Of a stretch of 64,000 nucleotides of DNA, positions 36,075 through 46,790 are shown one piece after another. A program made the position numbers and the translations under genes. Source of the stretch: Talinum fruticosum (lineage: Eukaryota > Streptophyta > Magnoliopsida > Caryophyllales > Talinaceae); contig JAITYX010000101.1 of assembly GCA_021018815.1 (NCBI GenBank), positions 248,001 through 312,000 on the forward strand, written 5' to 3'. Position 1 is the first letter of the stretch. Each line of letters begins with the position of its first letter. The notes below the pieces were generated by a model, which worked only from the letters and a program-made list of their open reading frames with translations, was not told the DNA's origin and searched no databases.

Positions 36075-36320
36075 TTTTCTGAACATAAACAAGTAATTCA
36101 CACTATTAGTAAACATCCAACGGTTCAAGTGATTTCATATAAAACAACATATATACAATAGTAAACATATAAACATGTAAGCGTTAGATATAAATATTCT
36201 TCTATGAATAAATTACGCTTCAATTGTTTCACCTTCATTACATTAATAAGAATTCCTTTGATTACAACATAAATGAAAGTTATACAATATAAAACAAACC
36301 CCAAAAAAGAACATTATCAA

Positions 36321-37808
36321 CTAGCCATCATCCTCATCATCGGTGTTATCATCATCTTCTTCACTATCCTCTTCGGCATCATTGAATACGATATGTTCTT
36401 CTTCGTCATCGGTGATGTTATCATCATCCCATTCACCTTCTTCATCTTCTTCACCATCCTCCTCTTCACTAACATCCTCAATCTCATCTTCTCGGTTTAA
36501 AATAACATCATCAACTAATTCTTCTGCTGAGATTGAGTTATCAACCAAAGTGTCCGGCAAAGTTTCTATTATAGGATCGATCTGTACCCATACTATCCTC
36601 TTGGAATGCAAGAGGAATAGTATATTGGTCATCAACTCGGCCCTTGGTTTTGATGCCACTACGACGAACCAATTCAGCTTTTCTCGTAGGGACCCGTTGT
36701 GGATATGACATATAATATACCTGAGTTGCAGTGCTAGCAAATATGAAAGGATCGTACTTACGATAACGCCACTTCAACATACGAACTAAATTTATGGCAC
36801 CGAGTTCCCCGAGGACGACTAGGGTCAAACCAATCACATTTAAACAAGCACACACCTTTTTATTGGTTCACCAACATATTCAACTTCAACTACCTCTTGT
36901 AAGATGTCGTAGTAATTATTTTGAACATGCCCTCCATCAGTTCCTTTCACACGGACACCATAATTGAAGGTCATCCTCCCTTCATTTCGAGCCTCGGTAT
37001 GAAATAACATTCCATTCACCGTGTATGCTGTCCATGTTTTCACTCTCCTTAAAGGACCTTGAGCTAATTGCATCAAGTAAACATGCTTTTCATCATGATA
37101 TACTTGATAACAATGAATCTGTGTCAATAACATAGTGTTTGTTTAGTTTATTAAAATGGAACAACCAATACTAATAATATTTGAGGCACGAGCAATAAGT
37201 ATTAATATATGATACTCACAGATCCTTTGAACCACTCTTCGAACTCACTTTCCACCATTGCATCAATTGCAAGCATCACTAACATCACCATACATAGCTC
37301 GTGTTTGGTGTTCGAAGAGGCTGAGTTCAAAGATTTTATTAAGATGACATCATCGTTTTGAATAAACTATAAATTTATTGAAACGAGTGTTGAATACTAC
37401 AAGAGAAACTCACTCAAGGTAAGGTTTAAATTCGGAACAGTTCGAGTAAAACATGGACATGTGCAGCCGTCTTTTCCTTATCATCAAGGAAACGCGGATT
37501 GCACTTCCCAATTGGAGCACCTTCTGGTATGAATACCGAAAGAGTAGGATTGTGGTTTGGAACTTCGCTGTCTTCATTTCGTCGACTTCTAGTGGGCATA
37601 CAAGGCACGTTAGAGCCGAAATAGTAAGATGTAAAATGTGTTTCTTCAAATGGTGCGTACTTTTCAGCGATACTCCCTTCAGGCTTCGATTTGTTTCCTA
37701 TGGATCTCTTCAATCGGCCAAAGAACCTCTCAAATGGATACATCCACCGGTATTGTACCGGACCACCCAATTTTACTTCCTCCGCCAAATGAATCGGCAA
37801 GTCTTCCA
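36321..37808 (-). pseudogene. TNP2-like transposase, C-terminal third, copy 2
   Basis: Contains KLGGPVQYRWMYPFERFFGR (about 37770-37710), NPTLSVFIPEGAPIGKC near 37530, the DUF4216 part (36840-37133, GMLFHTEARNEGRMTFNYGV) and an acidic tail ending at 36321. Relative to copy 1 it has a small deletion near 36770 that shifts frame inside DUF4216. The N-terminal two thirds are lost at the truncation point. Confidence 0.8.
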
Positions 37809-38952
37809 AATTTCGGGCTACACATGAATTCACCATAATTCGAGACAAGCATGATAAATTACTAAAAATTTGCACTTGGATCACAAATTCAATTTTCTAA
37901 TCTCTCTCACTAATTCTATTCAAGCTACTTTCATCAAATTCTCAATATACAGCTCAATAACCATGCTCAATAATACTCAATCATCATTAAATTCATGAAC
38001 TAGGCATAAATTGCAACATGCTTTTCAATTCGTGAGTTGCTAATTTCGTGAATTTAGGCCTCTAACTTCTACAATTAAACCTATGGTTTCCAATTTCATA
38101 CTTCAATTTCAAGCTTGATCTCCCTAACTCATTTTATTTTGGAGGATGGATTTAGATTACTCACCTTAGATTCTTAGTGGTTCTAAGAATTTTAATTTGA
38201 AGATTTTCGGATTGGGTGCTTTTGCTTTACTTTTTCTTTTCGGTTTTTGGCCTCCTCTTCCCGACCCTGTTCTTCCTCCTTTCACTACTCTCAATCCCGT
38301 CCTCTCATTTCAACTGCTCCGCTCTGGTTCCCCTCGAGTTCTTGCTGTCTGTTTCTCACTTTCTTCTTTTGCATGTTGTTACCTTCACCTGCCGGCCGGT
38401 GTACTCTTACTCGCCGGCCACCGCCTCTTCTGCTCCGGCTCTCGTCCTCCTCTCGGGCTTTCTCGCTGCTTCTCCTCTTTTTCCCTCACCTCTCGGTCTC
38501 CCTCGGTTTCCCATTCTTCTCCTTCTGCTTCTTTCGTTTCTCTTTCTTCTTTGTTTTCGTCTTTGTTCTCGGTCACCCTTTCTCTCTCTTCATTTCCTCT
38601 TCACACTTAATTTAGTGGTTAATTCCTATTGGACCCTTTAACCTCCTTACTCTAACTATCTCGCCACCAAAATGCCACTAATCCCCTCTCCCTTTAATTT
38701 ATCTCGCTAACCAACCATCCTTCCTAATTTTCTTTTCCTTTTATTTTCTACTTTGGGCTTTCATGTGATATTAGGCCCATATCAATAGCACAAGTCCATT
38801 TTAGCTGGCCCATGCTCGGGTTTCATTCTTGGATTTTAATTCCGACTCGGAAAAATTCTAATTTACTTAATTTAATAATTTCAAATTTTTCACTTAACTT
38901 TTAATAACTTAATTCATTATTAAGCTAGCACCTGAATTTTTGGGGTCTTACA
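37809..38952 (-). repeat. LTR 1 of the gag-only gypsy element (3'-side LTR, partial)
   Basis: Minus-strand LTR start TGTAAGACCCCAAAAATTC at 38952; matches LTR 2 up to about 42425 in its coordinates and is then cut at the CACTA junction. The polypurine tract follows on the right. Its missing part is the LTR 3' portion. Confidence 0.8.
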
Positions 38953-38962
38953 TTCTCCCCTA
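38953..38962 (-). promoter_or_regulatory. Polypurine tract of the gag-only element
   Basis: TAGGGGAGAA on the minus strand directly before the LTR start at 38952. The equivalent site at 43650 reads TAGGGACGAAA and is degraded. Confidence 0.7.
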
Positions 38963-39048
38963 CTTATAAAAAGTTTCATCTTCGAAACTTGAAGCTTTAA
39001 GTTACCCGAGATCTTATGGGTATGGTTCCATGATGTTGAAAACTCGCC

Positions 39049-40004
39049 CTAGGTAAGTGGGGGCTCACCGTTCTTGTCGTATCTAGTTCTCTTGTTTTGC
39101 GGTGGCGAGCTTGTTCCTTCACCTTGGTGTAGCCTCTTGGTACCCACCGCCTCGGTGGCTTGCTCATTGTTCCTCCGAGGACAATTCCTAGCAATGTGTC
39201 CCATTTCTCCACATTTGAAACATCTCTCGGTCTTAACATAACATTCCTTCCCCAGTGAAAACCTTGTGACAGTAATTACATGGCTTTCTGGCCATATCAC
39301 TACCATTATGGCCAACTTGGCCTTACCCAACACCCCTTTGGTTGTTTCTCCGGTTACCATAATTCACATTCCCACTTCCGGATCGTCTAGCATTGGGAGC
39401 CTCCTCAACCTTACATTCTTACGGAACTCGTCTATGCGGATTACTCTCGATACATATCTTGGTACGTGGTAATGGTTTGGCCAGCTATTCTTTCACGTAT
39501 GTCTAATGCTAGACCATCCTCAAATCGGTCAACCCTTCTTTGCTCTGTATCTACCAAATACCTCCCGAATCGACTAAGCTCTGTAAACTTTGCACCATAC
39601 TCCATAACACTCATTCTTCCTTGTTTCGAGTCAATAAACTCCAACTCCTTAGCTCTCTTCACATCTCTCGGATAGTATTAACCATTCATCTTTTCCTATA
39701 GTTCCCAAAGTTATTGGCTTTGCTTGTTCCTCTTCTAGGCGTGGTTTAACTACATCCCACCATTGATCGGCCTCTCCAACGAAAAGATACGTAGTTAATC
39801 CAACCTTATACTTTTCAGGACACATCATAGTCTTAAATATTTTATTGATCTACCTCATCCACTCATCTAGCTCACTAGGGTTTGCAGTACTCCTAAACTT
39901 GGGAGGTTGCAATTTCAAAAACTTATTCGGAAGGTTAATGCCTATCATTGGATCATTTACGTTACTCGCTTATCGGTTCTACCACTTCTTTCCCCACGAG
40001 CCAT
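39049..40004 (-). pseudogene. Gypsy gag (Retrotrans_gag plus zinc knuckle)
   Basis: From the ATG at 40004 (MARGERSGRTDKRV) in shifting frames: KFLKLQPPKFRSTANPSELD, FKTMMCPEKYKVGLTTYLFV, GEADQWWDVVKP, then MSVMEYGAKFTELSRFGRYL (39441-39662) and a CX2CX4HX4C zinc knuckle CFKCGEMGHIARNC (about 39220-39180), stop after EPPLT at 39049. These are the retrotransposon gag domain and nucleic-acid-binding knuckle of the capsid protein. At least three frame changes and stops interrupt it. No protease, RT or integrase follows; the polypurine tract lies about 90 bases beyond the stop. Confidence 0.85.
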
Positions 40005-40238
40005 CTAACAAAGGTAAGTTGGGGGATCATTATTAACTCTTCACTACATTACTACACATAGTTTCATAGAATCGCACATATGCACATATATTCGGAAATC
40101 AAATCATATGAAATTCACTCAATCACATATAGGCACATAGGTTCATGAATCAAATCACATATTCATGTTTCAATCACTCACATAAGCAATCACTCAATTC
40201 CTAGACTCGATTCTAGGAAACTCTACTCATCGCAAGAT
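40005..40238 (-). other. Leader between primer binding site and gag
   Basis: About 230 bases, AT-rich, noncoding, between the primer site and the gag ATG. It contains 'aatcacatat' and 'gcacatatgtgcg'-type short repeats. Confidence 0.5.
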
Positions 40239-40254
40239 TCTTGCTTCGATACCA
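40239..40254 (-). promoter_or_regulatory. Primer binding site of the gag-only element
   Basis: TGGTATCGAAGCAAGA on the minus strand, four bases after the LTR 2 end (..GGGTGTTACA). It fits the initiator Met tRNA site TGGTATCAGAGC with AG and GA exchanged. Confidence 0.8.
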
Positions 40255-40258
40255 TTTT

Positions 40259-43200
40259 TGTAACACCCCTAGACCCACCCTAGGAGTACTACATGCCGGG
40301 GTTCCCGAGAGAACCCCTAAGGCTTCTTAAAGTCTCAACTTAGGGTTAATAGTTTTCTCTTTGCTTGGCGAAAGTGTGTTTCTAGGTTTTCAAAGGTTTT
40401 TCTCAAAGTTTCAGCAGAGTTTCCTCCGTAATATGGCTAATCCCATACGCTTCAAGCCTTAACCCCGCACGAAATACATTCATAAACTCAACGATCCATA
40501 CGCTCGGAGTATCAATAACACAAGCTCAACGAGCCACATGCTCGGAGTAAACACATAGGGCTTCTATATTCATAGTTAAAACTTAAGTTCACATACAACC
40601 GATCTTTACAACATCTTTACAAACAAAAGACAGAAAACATGCGATGAAGTCCGACATCTCTTATCCGTCTTCTATTTCGACAACCAAAGGCAACTCGTGC
40701 GAGTCTTAACTTCGTACTGAAATGTTGGTGAGGTCATGAACTCCTCGAACCTAGTGAATAACCCAAACCCAGCCCCGGGTTTCACTTTGCACATTAATTC
40801 ATTAACAAACATAGGTAAATTCACTATTCATTCATAACATGCGATTCGGATCATACACGCTTAAGACACGCGAGATACTAAACTTACCAACTTGCGCGAA
40901 GCACAATGACATCAATTACTCATGAATTCAATCAAACATCATTCGTCTTTGTACGCAAGTAAGCCATAGAATCATTCATCATGTAAGGCATTCATCACGT
41001 AAATAATATCTTACTTCTTATCGTATTCGTTTCTTATGAAATCACGATTCGTTCTTCTTCTCATTCTTCTTCTTGAGTTCAATTATGCATTTCATAAATC
41101 ATTGAGTCTTCCTTTCTTGTTCATCATGCACAATCATTCGTTTCTTCATATTATAATTCTTAAGTATTCTTAGTTTCGAATGGAAAGAAGATTTATGTTC
41201 TACTCTAAAGACCCAGTTCTTGGAGCCCAAACAATTCGTGGGCTCGGTTCACGGAGGCATAATAGTTCGTGGCCTCGAGGCAAAACAATTCATGGCCTCG
41301 AGGCAAGCCTCAAACTCGAAGGACGCATACCGTCGAGAATTCGTGGAAGCAATTCAATTCCGGCTTCGGTTTGATGGACAATTCTTATAGCCATACCTTC
41401 GAAGGTTCTTTAATTCATGGGGTCTTAGATCAATATCACAATCCTTTTTCCCTTCTTGAGTGCTTTACATTTTATTATTTTCTTATATCTTCTTATTACT
41501 TTGACGAGACACACGTAATTCATATAATTCATGCTCAACACTTTCATACGCAATATTTTCACAACTAACAATTCACATAAGCAAGTTCCAATTCAAGTAC
41601 GATCAATCCAATTCATCTAGACATGCGTATGATATTTATAATCAATTTACTTTAAAATAAACACGTCATCACATAACATATCTATTACAACTTCTAATTA
41701 CGAACCGATCATTACGTGATTGCGTATTATCGTGCATAAGTGGCTTATGGTTTTATAACTTTGCTTAATAGATATATACCTCTTAATCTAGCCATATAGC
41801 TTCTTAAATTTCAGTTCTTAATTCAGTTACTATATTATTTCGATTTTGCCCAAAACAGCACATTTTCACTAAAAATCCATAATCTAATCATCCAACGCAC
41901 ACCAAAATTTACAGGAAATCACATAAATTATGAGGAAGTTCAGAAAAGTTTCAGCAATTTCGGCTATACATGAATTCACCATTATTCGGACAGACATGAT
42001 AAATTACTCAAAAATCTGCACTTGGATCATAAATTCAATTTTCTTATCTCTCTCACTAAGTCTATTCAAGCTACTTTCATCAAATTCTCAATATACAGCT
42101 CAATAACCATGCTCAATAATACTCAATCATCATTAAATTCATGAAATACGCCTAAATCGCAAAATGCTTTTCAATTCGTGACTTGCTAATTTCATGAATT
42201 TAGGGCTCTAACTTTCTTTAATCAATATATACCTCTTAATCTAGCTATATAGCTTCTTAAATTTCAGTTCTTAATTTAGTTACTCAATTATTTTCGGTTT
42301 TGCCCAAAACAGCACATTTTCACTCAAAAATCCATATCTTCTAATCTACTTATCCAACGCATACCAAAATTTACAGGAAATTCTCATAAATTATCATTAA
42401 GTTGCAGTAAAATTTTCAATAATTTCGGGCAACACATGAATTCACCATAATTAGGATAAGATGATAAATTATTGAAAAATCTACACTTGGATCATGAATT
42501 CAATTTTCTAATCTCTCGTCATTAATTCTATTCAAGCTACTTTCATCAAATTCTCAATATACAGCTCAATAACCATGCTCAATAATACTCAATCATCATT
42601 AAATTCATGAACTACATATAAATCGCAACATGCTTTTCAATTCGTGCGTTGCTAATTTTGTGAATTTAAGCCTCTAACTTCTTGGATTAAACCTATGGTT
42701 TCCAATTTCATACTTCAATTTTGAGCTTAATCCCCTAACTCATTTTATTTTAGAGGATGAATTCATATTACTCACCTTAGATTCCTAGTTGTTCTAAGAA
42801 TTTTAATTTGAAGATTTTCGGATTGGGTGCTTTTGCTTTACTTTCTTCTTTTCGGTTTTTGGCCTCCTCTTCCCGACCGTCTTCTTCCTCCTTTCACTGC
42901 TCTCAATTTCGTCCTCTCGAGTTCCACTGCTCTGGTCTGGTTCCACTCGAGTTCTCGCTCTCTATTTCTCACTTTCTTCTTTTGCCTACCGTTCCTTTCA
43001 CCCGTCGGCCGATGTACTTTTACTCGCCGGCGATCGCTCATTCTGTCGCTATTGTCCCTATCCTTCTTCTTCTCCATTTTTGCTCGGCTCTCGTCCTCCT
43101 CTCGGGCTCTCTCACTGCTTCTCCTCCTTCATCCCTCACCTCTCGGTCTCCCTCTTCTCTCTTTTCCTATATTCTTCTTCACCTTCTTTCCTCGACTCAC

Positions 43201-43649
43201 TCTCGCTTTCCCGTTCTTCCGCTTCGCTTCTTTCGTTTCTCTTTCTTCTTTGTTTTCCACTTTGTTCGTAGTCACCCTTTCTCTCTCTTCATTTCCTCTT
43301 AACACTTAATTTTGTTGTTAATTCCTATTGGACCCTTTAACCTCCTTACTCTAATTATGTGCTACCAAAATGCCACTAATCCCCTCTCCCTTTAATTTAT
43401 CTCGCGACCAACCATCCTTCCCAATTTTCTTTTCCTTTTATTTTCTACTTTGGGCTTTCATGTGATATTAGGGCCATATCAATATCACAAGTCCATTTTA
43501 GCTAGCCCATGCTCGGGTTTCATTCTCGGGTTTTAATTTCGACTCGGGAAAAATTCTAATTCACTTAATTTAATAATTTCAATTTTTCACTTAACTTTTA
43601 ATAACATAATTCATTATTAAGTAAGCACCTAAATTTTTCGGGTCTTACA
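40259..43649 (-). repeat. LTR 2 of the gag-only element (complete, 3.39 kb)
   Basis: On the minus strand TGTAAGACCCGAAAAATTT at 43649 to ..AGGGGTGTTACA at 40259. It contains the polypyrimidine-rich (plus strand) block at 42820-43310 shared with LTR 1 and LTR 3, and a private tandem duplication of about 450 bases at 41768-42670. Confidence 0.85.
41768..42670. repeat. 450-base tandem duplication inside LTR 2
   Basis: The block 'atatatacctcttaatcta' occurs at about 41772 and 42225 with following text ('ttttgcccaaaacagcacat', 'caatatacagctcaataacc') repeated in the same order. LTR 3 has only one copy, from about 44179. Confidence 0.85.
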
Positions 43650-43747
43650 TTTCGTCCCTACTTATAAAAAGTTTCTTCCTCGAAACTTGAAACTTAAAGT
43701 TACCCGAGATCTTACTGGTACGGTTCCATAATGCTGAAAACTCGCCC
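43650..43747 (-). other. Internal fragment between LTR 2 and LTR 3
   Basis: About 98 bases matching 38953-39050 (degraded polypurine tract and end of the internal region). It then joins LTR 3 in mid-LTR at 'ctcgccc|gtggaag', which shows a deletion. Confidence 0.75.
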
Positions 43748-46044
43748 GTGGAAGTTATTCAACTCTTGGCTTCAGTTTGACAGACACTTCTATGACCATA
43801 CCTTCAGAGGGTTCTTTAATTCGTGGGGTCTTAGATCAATAACACAATCCTTTTTCCCTTCTTTAGTTCTTTACGTTTTCTTATTTTCTTACATCTTCTT
43901 ATTACTTCGACGAGACACACGTAATTCTTATAATTCATGCTCAACACTTTTATATGCAATAACTTCACAACTAACAATTCACATAAGCAAGTTCCAATTG
44001 AAGTACGATCAATCCAATTCATCTACACATGCTTAAGATTTTTATAATCAATTTACTTTATAATAAACATGTCATCACATAACATATCAATTAAAACTTC
44101 TAATTACGAACTTCTCATTTCGTGATAGCGTATTATCGTGCATAAGTGGTATATGGTTTCATAACTTTCTTTGATCGATATATACCTCTTAATCTAGCTA
44201 TATAGCTTCTTAAATTTCAGTTCTTAATTCAGTTATTCAATTATTTTTGGTTTTGCCCAAAACAAGCACATTTTCACTCAAAAATTCATATCTTCTAATC
44301 TACTTATTCAACGCATACCACAATTTACAGGAAATTCTCATAAATTATCAGGAAGTTGCAGTAAAAATTTCAGCCATTTCGGGCAACACATGAATTCACC
44401 ATAAATCGGGCAAGCATGATAAATTACTAAAAATCTGCACTTGGATCATGAATTCTATTTTCTAATCTCTCTCACTAATTCTATTCAAGCTACTTTCATC
44501 AAATTCTTAATATACAGCTCAATAACCATGCTCAATAATACTCAATCATCATTAAATTCATGAACTAGGCATAAATTGTAACATGGTTTTCAATTCGTGA
44601 GTTGCTAATTTCGTGAATTTAAGCCTCTAACTTCTTGAATTAAACCTATGGTTTCCAATTTCATACTTCAATTTTAAGCTTAATCCCTCTAACTCATTTT
44701 TTGCATGTTTGACCTAATTTTTAAAAAATTATTTTCGTTTTTAAAAAGTATTTTTTGAAAATTGTTTTCGAAGAAAAATTTGAAGTGTTTGGCCTAAAGT
44801 TTATATAAGTATTTTTTTAAATAATTAATTTGTTTGGCCGAGATTTCTAGAAAGATAGAAATAAGATAGAGATAAAACAAAATAACAAAGAGAGGAGAGA
44901 GAAAATTAAAATAACTTAAAAAGATAGGACAGACGAGAGAAAGAATGGGATTTTAGGTGGTTATTACGGAGTTTTTCTAGAAATGAGAAACAAAAACAAC
45001 TATTTGATGTTTCTGTTTTCGGGAGTTTTTTTTCCAAAATCGTTTTTGAAAAATAGTTTTACTTTTTAAAAAACTAGTGTTTGGCCTAACTTATGTTTTT
45101 TGAATTCAAAAATAGTTTTAAAATCAAGGCCAAACACTCACTTTATTTTAGAGGATGAATTCAGATTACTCACCTTAGATTCTTACTTGGTTTTAAGAAT
45201 TTTAATTTGAAGATTTTCGGATTGAGTGCTTTTGCTTTACTTTCTTCTTTTCGATTTTTGGCCTCCTCTTCCCGACCCTCTTCTTCCTCCTTTCGCTGCT
45301 CTCACTCCCTGTCCTCCGACTTCCACTCGCTCGCTTTGGTTCCGCTCGAGTTCTCGCTCTCTATTTCTCACTTTCTACTTTTGCCCGTTGTTCCCTTCAC
45401 CCGTCGGCCAGTGTACTCTTACTCGCCGGCGACCGCTCCTTTGTTACTGTTGTCCCTATCCTTCTTTTTCTCCGTTTATGCTCGGCTCTCGTCCTCCTCT
45501 CGGGCTCTCTCGCTGCTTCTCCTCTTTCGTCCCTCACCTCTTGGTCTCCCTCTCGCTCTCTTTTCCTTTGTCCTCGCTTCGCTTCTTTCCTGTACTCCCT
45601 CTTGCTTGTCCCGTTCTTCGCTTCGCTTCTTTCGTTGCTCTTTCTTCTTTGTTTTCCTCTTTGTTCTCAGTCACCCTTTCTCTCTCTTCATTTCCTCTTA
45701 ACACTTAATTTTGTTGTTAATTCCTATTGGACCCTTTAACCTTCTTACTCTAACCGTCCGCCACCAAAATGCCACTAATCGCCTCTCCCTTTAATTTATC
45801 TCGCCACCAGCCATCCTTTCCAATTTTCTTTTCCTTTTATTTTCTACTTTGGCCTTTCATATGATATTAGACCCATATCAATATCACAAGTCCATTTTAG
45901 CTAGCCCATGCTCGGGTTTCATTCTCGGGTTTTAATTCCGACTCGAGAAAAATTCTAATTCACTTAATTTAATAATTTCTAATTTTTCATTTAACTTTTA
46001 ATAACTTAATTCATTATTAAGCAAGCACCTGAATTTTTCGGGTC
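43748..46044 (-). repeat. LTR 3 of the gag-only element (partial)
   Basis: Starts at a point matching LTR 2 position 41342 and runs to 'cgggtc' at 46044, five bases short of the LTR 5' end. A 435-base MITE is inserted at 44701-45135. The right truncation meets the Tat-type element. Confidence 0.8.
44701..45135. mobile_element. MITE with 9-base target duplication
   Basis: LTR 2 is uninterrupted at this place ('aactcattttattttagagg'), whereas LTR 3 has 435 extra bases. Flanks are ACTCATTTT (44692-44700) and ACTCACTTT (45136-45144), a 9-base duplication with one change. The ends are inverted: 'gtttgacctaatttttaaaa' near 44706 against the reverse of '..aaaatcaaggccaaac' at 45135. A 9-base duplication suggests a Mutator-like MITE. 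No coding capacity. Confidence 0.75.
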
Positions 46045-46311
46045 ATAGAACTCTCTATTGAATGGTTCTAACCTTTTGAACTCGGATTCCAGTGAAATCC
46101 AATTGAAGTAGGATTCCCTATTCTACGACCCAAAAGATAATCGCTCAGGACCATGCTAGAGGAAGCAAGCTTTGGGCAGAAAGGACTCAAGTCCTACACC
46201 GGAAGAAAGACTAGGAAAAAGGGGAATATGCTCTTTTTATTTGGATTCACATAAAGAATGCAGATTGACCAAATTAAATGCTATGGTGCTAATGGAATCA
46301 CTTAGATTGGG
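46045..46311 (-). mobile_element. Tat-type element, 3' region (UTR or LTR) fragment
   Basis: Noncoding. 'ctttttatttggattcacat' near 46232 is similar to 'ctttttggatgcatataaaa' near 55289, in the 5' side of the same element. Assignment to LTR or 3' UTR is uncertain. Confidence 0.4.
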
Positions 46312-46790
46312 ATGAATTTGATTTGGCTAATGCATTGACTTACCTAGAATGAGATAAACTTAACGCAAACAAAACTCACCTAATTTGAAATGAATTTTAT
46401 TTTGAGATGAATTTTAATTTGGCTAAATACGGACAAAGATCACCTATTTTGAGATGAATTTTAGTTTTGCTAAATGTAAAAAGACTCGCTTATTTTGAGA
46501 TGAATTTAATTTGGCTAAATAAAAACAAAGATTCCTAAATAAAAACAAAGATTCACCTCTTAAGATGAATTTAATTTGTCTAAATGGAAACAAAAGACTC
46601 ACATATTTTAAATGAATTTAATTTGGCTAAATTTAAATAAAGACTCACCTATTTTGAGATAAATTTTAATTTGGCTAATGCAAACAAAAACTCACCTATT
46701 TTGAGATGAATTTTAATTTGGCTAATGCAAACAAAAGACTCACCTATTTGAGATGAATTTAACTTGGCTAATGCTAATAAAAGACTCATA
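46312..46790. repeat. Minisatellite, about nine units of 44-50 bases
   Basis: Unit consensus approximately 'gatgaattttaatttggcta' followed by 'aatgcaaacaaaagactcac' and 'ctattttga'. Starts at about 46312, 46402, 46455, 46499, 46564, 46612, 46660, 46706 and 46752. The same unit recurs in a few copies at 54775-54940. Confidence 0.85.

Larger units (their letters stand above)
33526..37808 (-). mobile_element. CACTA transposon, copy 2, truncated
   Basis: Starts CACTACTAGAAAATTG at 33526 and follows copy 1 base for base with small differences through the subterminal repeats, the Ptta gene and the last third of TNP2. Similarity stops at about 37808 ('gtcttcca'), where the LTR of the gag-only gypsy element begins. 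The right half (TNP2 N-terminal part, intron, promoter, right terminus) is missing. Confidence 0.9.
37809..46044 (-). mobile_element. gag-only gypsy (chromovirus-like, TR-GAG-type) element in a partial tandem array
   Basis: Order from left: partial LTR 1, polypurine tract, gag with no pol, primer binding site, complete LTR 2 (40259-43649), polypurine tract plus about 85 bases of internal DNA, partial LTR 3 (to 46044). The internal region between LTR 1 and LTR 2 is only 1.3 kb and contains gag alone, so the element is non-autonomous by structure. gag type and the TGTAAGACCC / ..GTGTTACA LTR ends point to the Del/Tekay chromovirus branch. The term TR-GAG is used in the literature for LTR elements with gag but no pol; assignment is by structure. 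Confidence 0.75.

Noticed and set aside
37809..40259. A complete TR-GAG unit bounded by two full LTRs
   Set aside because: LTR 1 is truncated at the CACTA junction, so no target duplication can be read; the call is limited to a partial array.
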